Assembly (NCBI RefSeq): GCF_963576615.1
Contig: NC_088711.1
Coordinates: 9,604,869-9,668,868 of the forward strand
Direction: 5' to 3'
Source: Watersipora subatra
Lineage: Eukaryota > Bryozoa > Gymnolaemata > Cheilostomatida > Watersiporidae
DNA length: 64,000 nucleotides
The notes under the pieces: generated by a model
Told to the model about the DNA's origin: nothing
What the model saw: the letters and a program-made list of their open reading frames with translations, nothing else
Databases searched by the model: none
Position numbers and translations under genes: made by a program
In this document: positions 25,601 to 35,623 of the stretch, piece after piece
How positions within the stretch are numbered: the first letter of the stretch is position 1
How the letters are laid out: each line of letters starts with the position of its first letter

Positions 25601-26839
25601 AATGGCACTTGACAGCATCCATTGTCCACTGAACTAACTCGAATAAAATATTATTTTTTGATTCTGTTGTTTGTTCTTGTCCTTACCGTTGTTGGATGGA
25701 GATACTGTGGAGTGCGCTGAGCTAACACTTGGGTAAGCCATTGGGTAGCTGGAGGGCACTGAGCTAGCAGGAGGGTAGCCACTCGGCAACTCTCCATCGA
25801 ATCTACCACAAACATTGAATTAAAATTTGTATACAATGCCATATACCTGTCAATTTTGTGTACACCATATAGGTCGATGCTTATCATAACTACATGAAAA
25901 GTTTTTTCCGAAATTTGACAAAAAATAGTGATGATGAGCCATCGAAGGCGGTGACATTGAACGTTTTTATGGATTTATCTATGTGCAACACTTCTAAAAA
26001 CAACGAACAAACAGCCTGAGCTTGAGGCACACATCAACATGCTTCTAGTAGAATAAACACATTTATTAAATCTCATGTCTGCTTAAGGACACCAATTATA
26101 TTTCTGGTATAATCTCACTCAGCAATTGATAGGTGGATCCTGAAACCAAAAAATGTTTAATATGCGTTCAACATTTTTTGTGTGAAGTAGGCTATATCGA
26201 TAGTGTTGGTTCCTGGTTTTAGTAGCTCATTATGTTACCGTTTCTTCAACCAAGTAACACGCTAGTCAACAGGGCAATACGTGCATCACCGTATTCAATA
26301 ACTTATTTTCTTTAGCTGACAAAATTAAAAGCAGAAATTCAAAACATGTATGGTAAAAACATAAATTACGCATATAACACTTTTTATAATCTATTAAAAT
26401 ACTGTTCAAGGAATCTTTCATCCAAAACTATCCTCTCACATACTTAAATTCACATTTCAAACTCATCATTTACACAACTTCATCTCTTCATTCTTTAGTA
26501 CTAACAACTTAAGCTCGTGTGTAACTGTTCGTAACTCTTTTATATGTTTGCCTCATCGCGAGCCTTGAAGTCGACATGAAATCAATTCTATTAAAGCTGC
26601 TCATCAGTATGAGTTTGAAAACGTTGAACAGCTAAAAAAAACAGTCAAGAGTTAAGAAGCGAGAAATGAACAGAAAACACGCGAACTAACCTTCTGTCTG
26701 TTTCAGATGTCGCTGCGGAATATACAGTGTAAGGATTTCTGTAATAATCTGTACTTCTTGCTAGGTAAGGGTTGGTGTAATCCACTGCACCATCGGCATT
26801 ACTTCCATAAAAAGGCTGTCCCATAACAAAAGTGCTCAT
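19688..26839 (-). CDS. Hox4: Hox4/Deformed-like homeobox protein, 4 exons
   Basis: Homeotic transcription factor, 227 residues, nuclear. Exons in transcript order: 26691-26839, 25687-25802, 21317-21436 and 19688-19986. All three introns are GT-AG and the phases (2, 1, 1) join without gaps. The start [12 protein letters not shown] recalls the conserved MSSF start of Hox4/5 proteins; an in-frame ATG 8 codons upstream is less likely. Residues 50-118 are Ser/Pro/Tyr-rich; the hexapeptide YPWM (PBC cofactor contact) is at 119-122, but is followed by RRMQ rather than the KKIHV usual in this class. The homeodomain at 136-195 has [16 protein letters not shown] and KWKKDHK, which place it with Hox4/Dfd rather than Hox5/Scr. 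The tail is short and acidic (ESEDSLE). Two extra introns split the N-terminal region, whereas most Hox genes have one intron between hexapeptide and homeobox. Confidence 0.93.
19787..19966 (-). other. Homeobox (60-residue homeodomain)
   Basis: Begins NKRTRTAYT and ends KWKKDHK. Recognition helix contains [12 protein letters not shown], with Gln50 and Asn51, as in Antennapedia-class proteins. No residues expected to be invariant are missing. Confidence 0.98.
19987..21316. other. Hox4 intron 3
   Basis: Intron between hexapeptide and homeobox exons, the ancestral Hox intron position. Contains a palindromic (AAT)n/(ATT)n tract near 20970-21017; nothing else recognised. Confidence 0.85.
20970..21017. 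repeat. Palindromic (TAA)n/(TTA)n microsatellite
   Basis: Alternating blocks of TAA and ATT repeats make a perfect self-complementary tract able to form a long hairpin, inside Hox4 intron 3. Confidence 0.95.
21336..21347 (-). other. Hexapeptide core YPWM
   Basis: Encoded 9 codons before the splice donor that separates it from the homeobox exon; reads [10 protein letters not shown]. This is the contact motif for Extradenticle/Pbx cofactors. Confidence 0.95.
22921..23215 (+). repeat. Diverged direct repeat, copy 1
   Basis: Shares an ordered series of blocks (GTTAGCTGA, CAAATATTC, TTGAAA..TTGAAAGTTTGAT-like, AAAAAGTGTAG-like) with 23937-24200 in the same orientation. Probably two old insertions of one element. 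Confidence 0.6.
23937..24200 (+). repeat. Diverged direct repeat, copy 2
   Basis: Second copy of the Hox4 intron repeat. Many substitutions and indels separate it from copy 1; no clear terminal repeats. Confidence 0.6.
25803..26690. other. Hox4 intron 1
   Basis: Phase 2 intron, 888 bp, between the MSTF exon and the Ser/Pro/Tyr exon. Nothing else recognised. Confidence 0.85.
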
Positions 26840-27063
26840 CTTTATTACCATAAAATGTGTCACTGGAGTAAATAATTAGACAGAGTTTTATATGACCATA
26901 TATATTAGTTATGTGGAGAATAATAATAGCCAACAATCAGCTTACTGGCTCTGAACTCAAACCTAATCTGAAACTAATTCCAATGACAAATCGCTTTTTG
27001 TTGCCAAATCTCGCTCGCAATAGGATTCAGGAGTGAGAGCTCCTCTGTTTAATACTCCATGCG

Positions 27064-27077
27064 GTTGCCGTGGCAAC
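27064..27077. promoter_or_regulatory. RFX-type X-box upstream of Hox4
   Basis: GTTGCC-GT-GGCAAC is a perfect inverted repeat matching the X-box bound by RFX transcription factors. It lies 225 bp upstream of the Hox4 ATG in a region slightly richer in G+C than its surroundings, so it could be in the promoter or 5' UTR. Confidence 0.55.
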
Positions 27078-28185
27078 GACTGCAGACAAAGCTGTCCAGT
27101 ATTTCATACAGTAGTGCCTGATGCTTGATCTACACGGGTAGTTGGCCACTTCTTGGCGAGAGGGCAATCGTATCACTCTGAGCTGGCAATGTTGTTTACA
27201 GCTTCCAAGCATCTCTGAATATTAATGAAATTGTGCACTTATCAAACCAAGTCGTCAAAATATTTCTAATTAATTCATCTGAATTGGTATTGTACTAGCG
27301 TGATTTATGCGTGTCTAGAATGAATGAAGCAGCTATCATAATACTGTAACTCTCTCTGATGGAATGAATTATTAATGTTTGAAGTTGCGAACAGCTCTGA
27401 TTGAGCATAAAACTGCTGCCACCAGCGTGTTAGTCTAACATGCTATGTGGTATATTACTTTATTGCTAAAATATTTATACAAGTATTATTTAAATTAATA
27501 GAATATTGTCAAAAATTTGAAGTGAATTTGGGTGAAGTTGTTCCTACTTGACGAAGAAACAATTTTGATTCCATGTACTAGCCACTAGTACAGGAAGCAG
27601 TCGCTAGTGTGAGTACGCTATGATCTTACTTGTTTTTGTTATAAGTTGTGGTTGGCACATTGCCAATACAAGCAACTGTGTTGCTAATATGGGCAACAGT
27701 GTTGTCTCTCATCAGTAGTGAGTCACAAAGCTATTACTCAGTGAAATGCGTTTTCAACCACACACCAGCCACAGCCATTTTTAAGCATATAAACTGCTAG
27801 ATTCCTCGTGTAATTTTAGCCATTGATTGTATTCTGCTCTTGGTGTTTAGGCTAATATCTCAGTTGATATAATATTATTTACATAAAGTAATTGAATTAT
27901 TTCAAAAACTGAAATTCAAGAAAGCCTACATGTAATTCTCAGAGAATGGTAATTGATCGTGTGTTGTTACTCTAACTAGAAAAGTTGATATCACTTCGTA
28001 CTGGTATACATTGTATGGCTTAACTTCTAGTAAGTGCAGTAATGCAACTGTCGCCTCGCTTGCAACATAAAAGATCTGATTTTAATAGGAATTATGTTGA
28101 ATCGCACTTTCATAAAGCAATAAAAATGCTCTACCAATCGTCATACTGAAACTTTGGCTGTTATCTCGGCAAGATCAATTTTTTA
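27078..28185. other. Hox4 upstream region, no gene recognised
   Basis: AT-rich intergenic sequence. The minus-strand 61-codon frame at 27027-27212 overlaps the X-box region and has no motif. Confidence 0.6.
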
Positions 28186-28189
28186 TTAT

Positions 28190-28515
28190 TACTGTGTCCT
28201 AAATACTTACTGTGTCCTAAATACTTACTGTGTTTTAGATACTTACTGTGCCCTAAATACTTACTGTGTTTTAGATACTTACTGTGCCCTAAATACTTAC
28301 TGTGTCCTAGATACTTACTGTGTCCTAGATACTTACTGTGTCCTAGATACTTACTGTGTCCTAGATACTTATTGTGTACTAAATACTCTCTTTCCTAAAT
28401 ACTTACTTTGTACTGGATGCTTACTGTGACTGAGATACTTATTTTGTCCGAGGTACTTACTGTGTCCTAAATTCTGCGTCCTAGATACCTACTGAGTCCT
28501 AAATACTTACTGCGT
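28190..28515. repeat. 18-bp minisatellite, about 17 copies
   Basis: Units CTAAATACTTACTGTGTC with variants CTAGATAC and TTAGATAC; the end of the array is irregular. Confidence 0.95.
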
Positions 28516-29456
28516 AGAAATACCTAAAATGAAAACCAGGTTAATTAAGAATGTTTGGTTTGTGTGCTGATCACTGATTCACTGATCAAGTCAAAAAAGA
28601 TGAAAGATTGAAGGTTATAAATTTCGACACTTTATTAAACTTATAGTTTCCACCAATTACTCAGCCTATCGTGGAACAGTATTTTTACCAATTAACTAAA
28701 ACATTAAAATCGTTAATGAATGATTTTTATTGACTTCATCTCTGTTAATGGCAATTACAAAAGAAATAGCAAAGATTGATTAACAGGAAATGAGCGTACC
28801 TAATGTTTCTTTCCTAGATATCGTTCTATGGTCTGCAAAAGTTTTATCATAAATCTTTTTATTGCATAGACGATTTGATATAAAATGTGCAGTTTGCCTT
28901 GCACATCAATTACATCGCTGATCTCTCATCGGTTTTGTCTATTTTCAAATCTATATTACTAATTCATAGAATGTACGTGTGACAATTTTATTATGCTGTA
29001 TATCTTTGTAAACCAGCTGTGGGCACATCATGTCACTGATCAATTGAACTGGTTTTACTTGTTTTAGCAATTTGAAACCAGTTTTAACAATTTATTTAGG
29101 AGAAGGCTCAAGTTCATCAGCAGTCTATAAAGTGCTTATTTAATCAAATTTAAACTCAACCTCCCTGGCCAAGCAATCACTATTAGCACCACCAGGCTGT
29201 GTCACCTCTGAACTCTCACTTCCCTTTTGGCTTTATTGCTATTACAGGCATCGTACATGAAACACACTTAGCAATACTCTAACCAAATCGGGTGACTGAC
29301 ATAAAATCCACATTTTTAACTACCTAAACCTAAGTTTTTGAGTTTTAAATACACAATTTTTAAATTGTTTATAACTTTAATGACTCAAAAGAAAAATTAC
29401 AGAATTTTAATTGTAGATTAATTTTAATTCGTAATTACTCATTATGAACCATGACA
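28516..29456. other. Intergenic, nothing recognised
   Basis: Between two minisatellites upstream of Hox4. No motif or long frame. Confidence 0.6.
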
Positions 29457-29636
29457 ACCAGTCACGCATGGCCTTCTATTATACAACCAATCACGCATGG
29501 CCTTCTATTATACAACCAGTCACGCATGGCCTTCTATTATACAACCAATCACGCATGGCCTTCTATTATACAACCAATCACGCATGGCCTTCTATTATAC
29601 AACCAGTCACGCATGGCCTTCTATTATACAAGCGGT
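29457..29636. repeat. 29-bp minisatellite, 6 copies
   Basis: TCACGCATGG recurs at 29462, 29491, 29520, 29549, 29578 and 29607, with almost no divergence. Because 29 is not a multiple of three, the repeat is open in several overlapping frames in turn; none is a gene. Confidence 0.97.
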
Positions 29637-30800
29637 CTAAAATTACATGAATAATTATGTGCCTTTCTGTAGCTTTATAAACTAGGCATATAAACATTAA
29701 GAAGCTGTGAACTGAAAACGATGTGAATGATTCTTTACGAAATATATAGTTAAAAAAATGAAACACTTGAGTAGGGAAATCAGTTGGATGATCATTTTAA
29801 ACCTATTTGTCCTGATTCGATTCAAAAGGGAAATTTTACGATCAATATTAGAAGTTTGGCAACCCCAATGTGAAACAGCCAATTGGAAAAAATCAGTTTG
29901 TTGGGTAAAGAGTGTACACGACACCACACACTTTTGTCATACATTTAAATACAATGTAATTGTAGATGAAATAAAAATAAAAATAACATAGATTTTGCAA
30001 ATTAATACCATGATGGCCAAACTAGTCTTAATGTATTGTTAATAACTGTGGATGTCAATAAAAATTTGAGATTTACTTGACCAACTTAACCACAAGAAGA
30101 CAACTCCTAAAAAGTGATGTTCAGTTCCTATTATATAAGTAATTGTGCTCTTATTTTTTATGCCGTGTAATGTGACATATATGTTTACTTGAAAAAAATG
30201 GCAAACTTGGTTAATAATTTTATTTCTAAATTAAATAAAAATTTAACATATATTATCTCAAAAATGTAAACTTTTGTGTTCTTGGTGGTTAGCACTAAAA
30301 TCATGACTCATACAAAGTGGATAAAACATAAAAACAAATCAAAAAAATTTAATTAGCATAAATCCATAAACAACTTGCACAAGAGCTATTTTATATACTT
30401 CTATATACTGGGTAGTTTATATACATGAAGCTAGTAGAGTGAAACATACGTTATGGCAATCTATTTGGACAGAAAACTCTAAATTAGCACACTCATGTTA
30501 TTTTAAATTTTTACAATGACAATTATGTACATAGTTTGTGATACTCACTTAGTTTTACAATTCTAACCGTTTTACCATACTTTTTATATGAAAAATGTCA
30601 AGTTGTTGATCGACACCGTGTATGTATATGGATCTGACCTGAAATAAGCAAATAAAAATGTATGGGGTGTGTATCTTTACAGATTTTTAGATACAAACAT
30701 TATAATTGGATTGCTATGAATTTCCATTATCATTTGAAAAAATAATTTTAAAGCTGTTTATTTTACATTTTTGAAATCAGGACAAATCGAAAATTAACTT
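29637..30800. other. Intergenic, nothing recognised
   Basis: AT-rich. Small frames on both strands lack any domain. Confidence 0.6.
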
Positions 30801-30802
30801 AT

Positions 30803-31270
30803 CCCACGACCAAACATGTGAAGCGGGTGTTTGGGAGCGTTATAATAAATGCATATGTGCACACAACTCCCGAAAATTATTCTTCAGCGGCTGTACCTAA
30901 ACCCTTGTACCGAAAATTTATCAAAAAATTTAACCATTTTTGTGTGGAGTCGTTTAAGTGTCATAACGATACAAAACACATATAAACCTATTTAAATATG
31001 TTATCAAGCCTTTGAAAAGTGTTGACAATATTCTAAAACTTACCCATCTCATCGGAGTATACATAACTAGAAAGATTAATTTGACCTAAAATCGCCATTA
31101 AAACCTGACAAGCCTTTTTAATTAAAATTAAGACTGGCCAACAAAACGCCTATAAAGTCATGTGACAGATAGTAGAACCATAAAGCCGTGTGCGTTTCAC
31201 GAGAAAAACGTGCACATTTCACCAGTCTATGGCATTGTTCAATTGCCGAAGGTTTCTGTAATAAACGTAG
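30803..31270 (+). repeat. Dispersed ~470-bp repeat, copy A
   Basis: Nearly co-linear with the reverse complement of 41803-42272, at high identity by eye. On its minus strand both copies keep a frame ending ...VLLASLNFN followed by TAA. No terminal inverted repeats found. Confidence 0.9.
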
Positions 31271-31868
31271 AAGTACTGAAAAGTAATCGTTTCTTTTTTG
31301 CCAATTTTGAAGATAACTCTGACATTTTGGACATTTATAATGAGTACTTTGGTATTTCAACTGATGTCCAAAGCAGTGAAAGTAAAGGAAATAACGATGA
31401 TATTTTTTAACGATTCTTATAAGATTATTACAATATTTAATTATAAGAATAATTATTTGATTTTATGAGATTATTATAAGATGTAGTTATAAGAATAATC
31501 ATTCGAATTTACAAGACCGAAATATATAGTGACCGATGGTGTGCAATATGTTACTGTTATTATTTTTCTAAAGATTTTGTTGATGATACTACGGCTGTGT
31601 CCAATATCGCGGTACTGCCAAGCCGTTTTTAATATCTGCAAAATTAAGTACGTAATAGGCATAAATTTTCTTATAGATATACAGCTATTTCTATGACAAC
31701 CAGCTAAAATCTGTTTAGATTTTTAAATTCAGCATAATTTTTTGGATATAAATAAAGAAATCTAGATTAATATCACAATTTTTTGATATTGGTTGCTATG
31801 AAGTAAATTATACTCGACAAGGATAGACAACTCCCAACTCAAGATCGAGCTCACGCAAACTTGATGAG
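31271..31868. other. Intergenic, nothing recognised
   Basis: AT-rich spacer between repeat copy A and the 24-bp minisatellite. Contains repeated TTATAAGA/TAAGAATAAT motifs near 31420-31500. Confidence 0.6.
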
Positions 31869-31869
31869 T

Positions 31870-32252
31870 TGATGAACAGACTCGTGGGTGAGCCAATAAA
31901 CAGACTCGTGGGTGAGCCGATAAACAGACTCGAGAGTGAGCTGATAAACAGACTCGATGGTGAGCGGATAAACAGACTCGATAGTGAGCCGATAAACAGA
32001 CTCGATGGTGAGCCAATAAACAGACTCGTGGGTGAGCCGATAAACAGACTCGAGAGTGAGCTGATAAACAGACTCGATGGTGAGCGGATAAACAGACTCG
32101 ATAGTGAGCCGATAAACAGACTCGATGGTGAGCCGATAAACAGACTCGTGGGTGAGCCGATAAACAGACTCGATAGTGAGCCGATAAACAGACTCGTGGG
32201 TGAGCCTATAAACAGACTCAAGAGTGAGCCGATAAGCAGACTCGATGGTATC
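31870..32252. repeat. 24-bp minisatellite with higher-order structure
   Basis: About 16 units of GATAAACAGACTCGATGGTG plus AGCC. The variants occur in a fixed order of five units (GAGAGTGAGCT, GATGGTGAGCG, GATAGTGAGCC, GATGGTGAGCC, GTGGGTGAGCC) that repeats as a 120-bp block. Long open frames on both strands are by-products. Confidence 0.95.
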
Positions 32253-32827
32253 TTTTCTCAGCTATTACACCCTAGCAAGCCAAGCGCAATAATTCTTGAT
32301 GTTCGGTCAATAGCACTTATAGTGAAAGCAGCTATGATACGCTGGCTAATATCACAATGCTAAAGTCAGAAACAGTGACAAGAGTTTTATAACCTATTTT
32401 CTTTTGAAAATCAAGCAGAGCTTATTGTAAAGAACGCAGTATCTTTATTGGTGTTATATCTCTCAGTACCAAGCAGTAACACACCAGCAATGATAAAACT
32501 GACAGGTTATATAGCAATCCCAGGGAAAAGTTTACAATTGATTGGCTGCACAGTAATTAGGTCAACCAATTCCACAATAACATATTTCGAATACAAAAAC
32601 GATAACATTTGTCATTAACTAATCACGCAATACGAGCATTAATAATTTTTTTAGTGTTTGTATAGTAACATGAAAATCTTAGAACAATATGGTAATAAAT
32701 GGTTAACATAAAAAAAATTGCTAGTATAACACATACATATACACTACATTGGACAAGTGTTAAGCGTGCGCCTTATAAATGGCTATTCAAATTTGTCTGA
32801 ATTGCGACGAACGTAATATAGATCCAT
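32253..32827. other. Intergenic, upstream of the zinc-finger unit
   Basis: No gene recognised. The last part probably belongs to the promoter of the unit starting near 32933. Confidence 0.55.
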
Positions 32828-32936
32828 TGAGTCAGCAATTTGAAGCTGCCGGATTATAGGCTTAGAAAAGACGTCAACTCTCTTACGCATGCTGACTGTC
32901 TATAAATACGGGTACACACTGATTCACAGTTCATTC
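32828..32936 (+). promoter_or_regulatory. Core promoter: AP-1 and CRE-like sites, TATA box, initiator
   Basis: TATAAATA at 32901-32908 is followed by TCATTC at 32931-32936, an initiator match whose A (32933) is 32 nt downstream of the TATA start, the normal spacing. Upstream are TGAGTCA (32828-32834, AP-1-like) and GACGTCA (32870-32876, CRE-like). Together they predict a 5' UTR of only 16 nt before the ATG at 32949. Confidence 0.6.
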
Positions 32937-32948
32937 ACTTTTACAAGC

Positions 32949-33206
32949 ATGAAGCACTCGTGTACTTTTTGCGATTTTTCTTGCAACAAGGAGCGCGACC
33001 TACAGAGGCACGCTCGTGTACACAGACACCGCTGCTCCTCCTGTGATGAGGTGTTCACCACTCAGCCTCTCCTGCAAGCGCACGTCTCTGCTGAGCACCA
33101 AAGAACACAGTCTACCCAGACTGAACCCCAGAGACCGAGGACGCGTTCATCCCGTCGCCAACACCATCACCGAGGGCAATGCTACACAAGGCCACAGCAG
33201 GACTGA
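32949..33206 (+). CDS. Small two-finger C2H2 zinc-finger protein, possibly a decayed gene
   Basis: 85 codons from ATG 32949 to TGA 33204. Two C2H2 fingers: C5, C8, H21, H25 (spacing C-2-C-12-H-3-H) and C29, C32, H45, H50 (C-2-C-12-H-4-H), directly abutting, then a basic Arg/Gln/His-rich tail. C2H2 fingers usually bind nucleic acid. The same frame has a second stop, TAG at 33216, and then stays open for 44 codons, ending in an acidic segment VDFIGDDSDPLGLLDSP and TGA at 33351, which looks like a real C-terminus. So the locus is either a pseudogene of a ~134-codon gene or a truncated gene. It is markedly more GC-rich than the rest of the window, has no intron, starts just after a good TATA/initiator pair and is followed by a histone-type stem-loop. 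Family not recognised. Confidence 0.55.
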   Translation: MKHSCTFCDFSCNKERDLQRHARVHRHRCSSCDEVFTTQPLLQAHVSAEHQRTQSTQTEPQRPRTRSSRRQHHHRGQCYTRPQQD

Positions 33207-33379
33207 CGGCCGTACTAGAGGCCAGCCCGTGATGCTTGCCCTACTCCACGGCATGAAGTGGAGTCCAAGATCGTTCGCCCATCGGTAGACTTCATCGGGG
33301 ACGATAGTGACCCTCTCGGGCTACTGGACTCACCAGTCAAAATCGATTTCTGAGTGCCAATAGTCCCACCAACCACCTC

Positions 33380-33399
33380 GGCCCTTCTCAGGGCCACCA
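33380..33399 (+). promoter_or_regulatory. Histone-type mRNA 3' stem-loop
   Basis: GGCCCT-TCTC-AGGGCC followed by ACCA matches the metazoan replication-dependent histone 3' element: 6-bp stem with GG at its base, 4-nt loop with T at positions 1 and 3, and ACC(A) flank. It lies 27 nt after the last in-frame stop of the zinc-finger unit, the usual distance. I see no purine-rich downstream element (GAAAGA type) and no histone gene nearby. Confidence 0.6.
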
Positions 33400-33718
33400 T
33401 TTCCATTTTAAGGGTTTGTTCTACGTCGACAATGGTGGAAACTCAGTGTCGTACTTATCATCCACTTTTTTATTACAGCTATGACGTTTTGAAATGTAAA
33501 CAAAATTGTGCATTGGTTTTCGTTTCTCAAACTTAACACCAGTCTTCTCAGAACTATGTTTTTGCACTAATGGTAAACATGCATTCAGTTTATTGACCAT
33601 AAAATCTGCTGTAATTAAGCTGGAATGAAACTTTTTTGCAAAATAACTGAGAGTTTTCTCCTTCTGCTAGTGTAGATAACTTTAAATCTCACACACACGA
33701 CTTAACCATGGTTTCTGT
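33400..33718. other. Intergenic, nothing recognised
   Basis: Return to AT-rich sequence after the zinc-finger unit. Confidence 0.6.
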
Positions 33719-34112
33719 GACATGACCCATTTCTTTATTTTGCTCCAGTTTGCAAAAAATTTCAGACACACGTAAATGCTAATGCTTGCTTTCTGCTACA
33801 GATCACTGTCAAAACCATTCTACATTCAACACAGCTTTCAAATTGTGTATATTACACAACAGCTTGCCATTTTACTTCTAATATTGCATTTCTTCTATTG
33901 CAGGAGAGCGATATAAACATATAATCTTTTCCTTTCATTATTGCTGTTTGTTGAACATAATAACACCCAGTACATTACAGCTACCATTGCAGTTCTCCTA
34001 TTGCACTGCAGTGCCATGTGACTGCTAATATTGCATTTCTCAACCAGCAGTACCCTTTCTTTTTTCCATTATCATTTTGGTCGTGGGCTGTATGACAGGG
34101 GACTTTCTAGTT
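33719..34112 (+). repeat. Dispersed ~395-bp repeat, copy A' (uninterrupted)
   Basis: Matches the reverse complement of 40473-41629 with the 745-bp element at 40680-41424 removed. It therefore carries the empty insertion site, at the ATATAA near 33911-33920. Rich in TATTGCATTTCT and CATTGCAG motifs. Confidence 0.9.
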
Positions 34113-35392
34113 AGGCCTATAGAATTTACGGTTATTGAGTAACTTTACAATAAGTAATAATGTTGTAAATGAGAATTTTAATTTTTGAGTTTATTTTGAA
34201 CACCACTGTATATAACATTAATGGTAAATCGCTAATTAAACACTCTAAATGTTTTAAATTAATTATTATTGTATAAATAAAATGGGGCAGAAAACTCCCA
34301 AAATTTAATACATAGCTCAATGTGGGTAATATGCCAAAATATGTATGCATTAAGAAGGCAGGAACTATGATGAGTAACTGACTATCACCAACAGAGAATG
34401 ATTTTGGCTCAAATGTAAATGCTATAGAAGTTTTGATCACTTGATTTCCTTATTCGCTCATTTAGCTACTGTAGCCTTCAATTTGGTCATGCATGCCAAA
34501 GTTCAAGGGCTAGTCTATGGCTAATAGGCCTATCCCTGCCAGGATACAATGATTGTTATCCAAGGCCTATATTTAGCTAGGCCATAGTACTTTCTAGATA
34601 GTGATCGAAGACATTTTTATATTAATTCATAAATAATCGTTCACAATTATGGTTTAACTGTTGACATACATCTAACAGGTACTACAAAAGGCTACTGATA
34701 AACTAAAGGGAACAATCAATATCGGTTGTAATACCATTCCTCTCTTTATAGTGTTCACCAAGTTCTATAGATATTGATATGCGCAGTGTATGTTAGTTGA
34801 TTCATAAATAATGAAATTATGTGCAACTTCCCGTCACGAGCGATGACACACAAAGTGGCACAACCAGCTTTGAGCGACTTATCAACAGCTTGCGAAAGTA
34901 TAAAACTTGCCACATAGTTGCGCCATCACTAAAGATAGGCGTCAACATTAAATAGACGTTCGCATGCACAAATCATTTAGTCAAATAGGTGCAATTTGAT
35001 ATGCCTACGCACGCAACTTACCAGTTGTACATCAAAATGAAGCCTATCATTGGGCTAAATATTTCTCCAAATTATAAGAGTATATAAAGCAGTCTTGGAT
35101 TGTAGTAGGCATTCACGCTCCAAGTATGAGCATCAAACCTTTGATTACTATGAACTGTGTGTTTGAAGATAGATGTGGATACAAGAGAAAGTACACAATA
35201 GACTATTCACTTGTAGTTAGATACAGACCAATAGTGAGCTAGCTCAAACCAGCTCCAGTTTAAATTTAGACTGTAGGGCACAGATAGGCTGAATCAGAAA
35301 TGAGGGCTCACCCATGATCAGGCAGGGTGACACCTCAATAATTCCATTTCAGCATTTTTCATCTACATATTAAATATATAATACAAATGGCT
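34113..35392. other. Intergenic, nothing recognised
   Basis: AT-rich sequence downstream of BRI3. The 102-codon minus-strand frame at 34132-34440 is hydrophobic by composition and carries no recognisable domain. Confidence 0.55.
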
Positions 35393-35398
35393 TTTATT
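35393..35398 (-). promoter_or_regulatory. Candidate BRI3 polyadenylation signal
   Basis: AATAAA on the minus strand, 226 nt past the BRI3 stop codon. Confidence 0.45.
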
Positions 35399-35623
35399 TA
35401 GGAGAATATATAACAATATAGCCTTTGGAAAGTAGGAAACTTCTGTGAAAATTTTGAAGACAATTTGTAACTTCTACCAAAAGAATATGGAACAATAGAA
35501 TATAAACAAAATGATTTATGGTGTATTAACTTAAAACAACATGAGCACAACTCAGACTGAAAACCATGCAGAAATGATGAGGTCCGCAAACTCTAAGTAT
35601 TAGTTTTAATCGTCAGTCTACGG

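Larger units (their letters stand above)
21437..25686. other. Hox4 intron 2 (4.2 kb)
   Basis: Holds two diverged direct copies of a ~270-bp repeat (22921-23215 and 23937-24200) and a short GTACATA-containing repeat near 24590-24660. No coding exon recognised. Confidence 0.8.

Noticed and set aside
28154-28429. 91-codon frame of YCVLDT repeats
   Set aside because: 18-bp minisatellite by-product.
31762-32363. Long frames on both strands (INRLVGEP-like and SLFIGSPS-like repeats)
   Set aside because: Artefact of the 24-bp minisatellite; no start context or splice sites.
33016-33288. 90-codon plus-strand frame overlapping the zinc-finger unit
   Set aside because: Out of frame with the C2H2 cysteines and histidines; no motif of its own.
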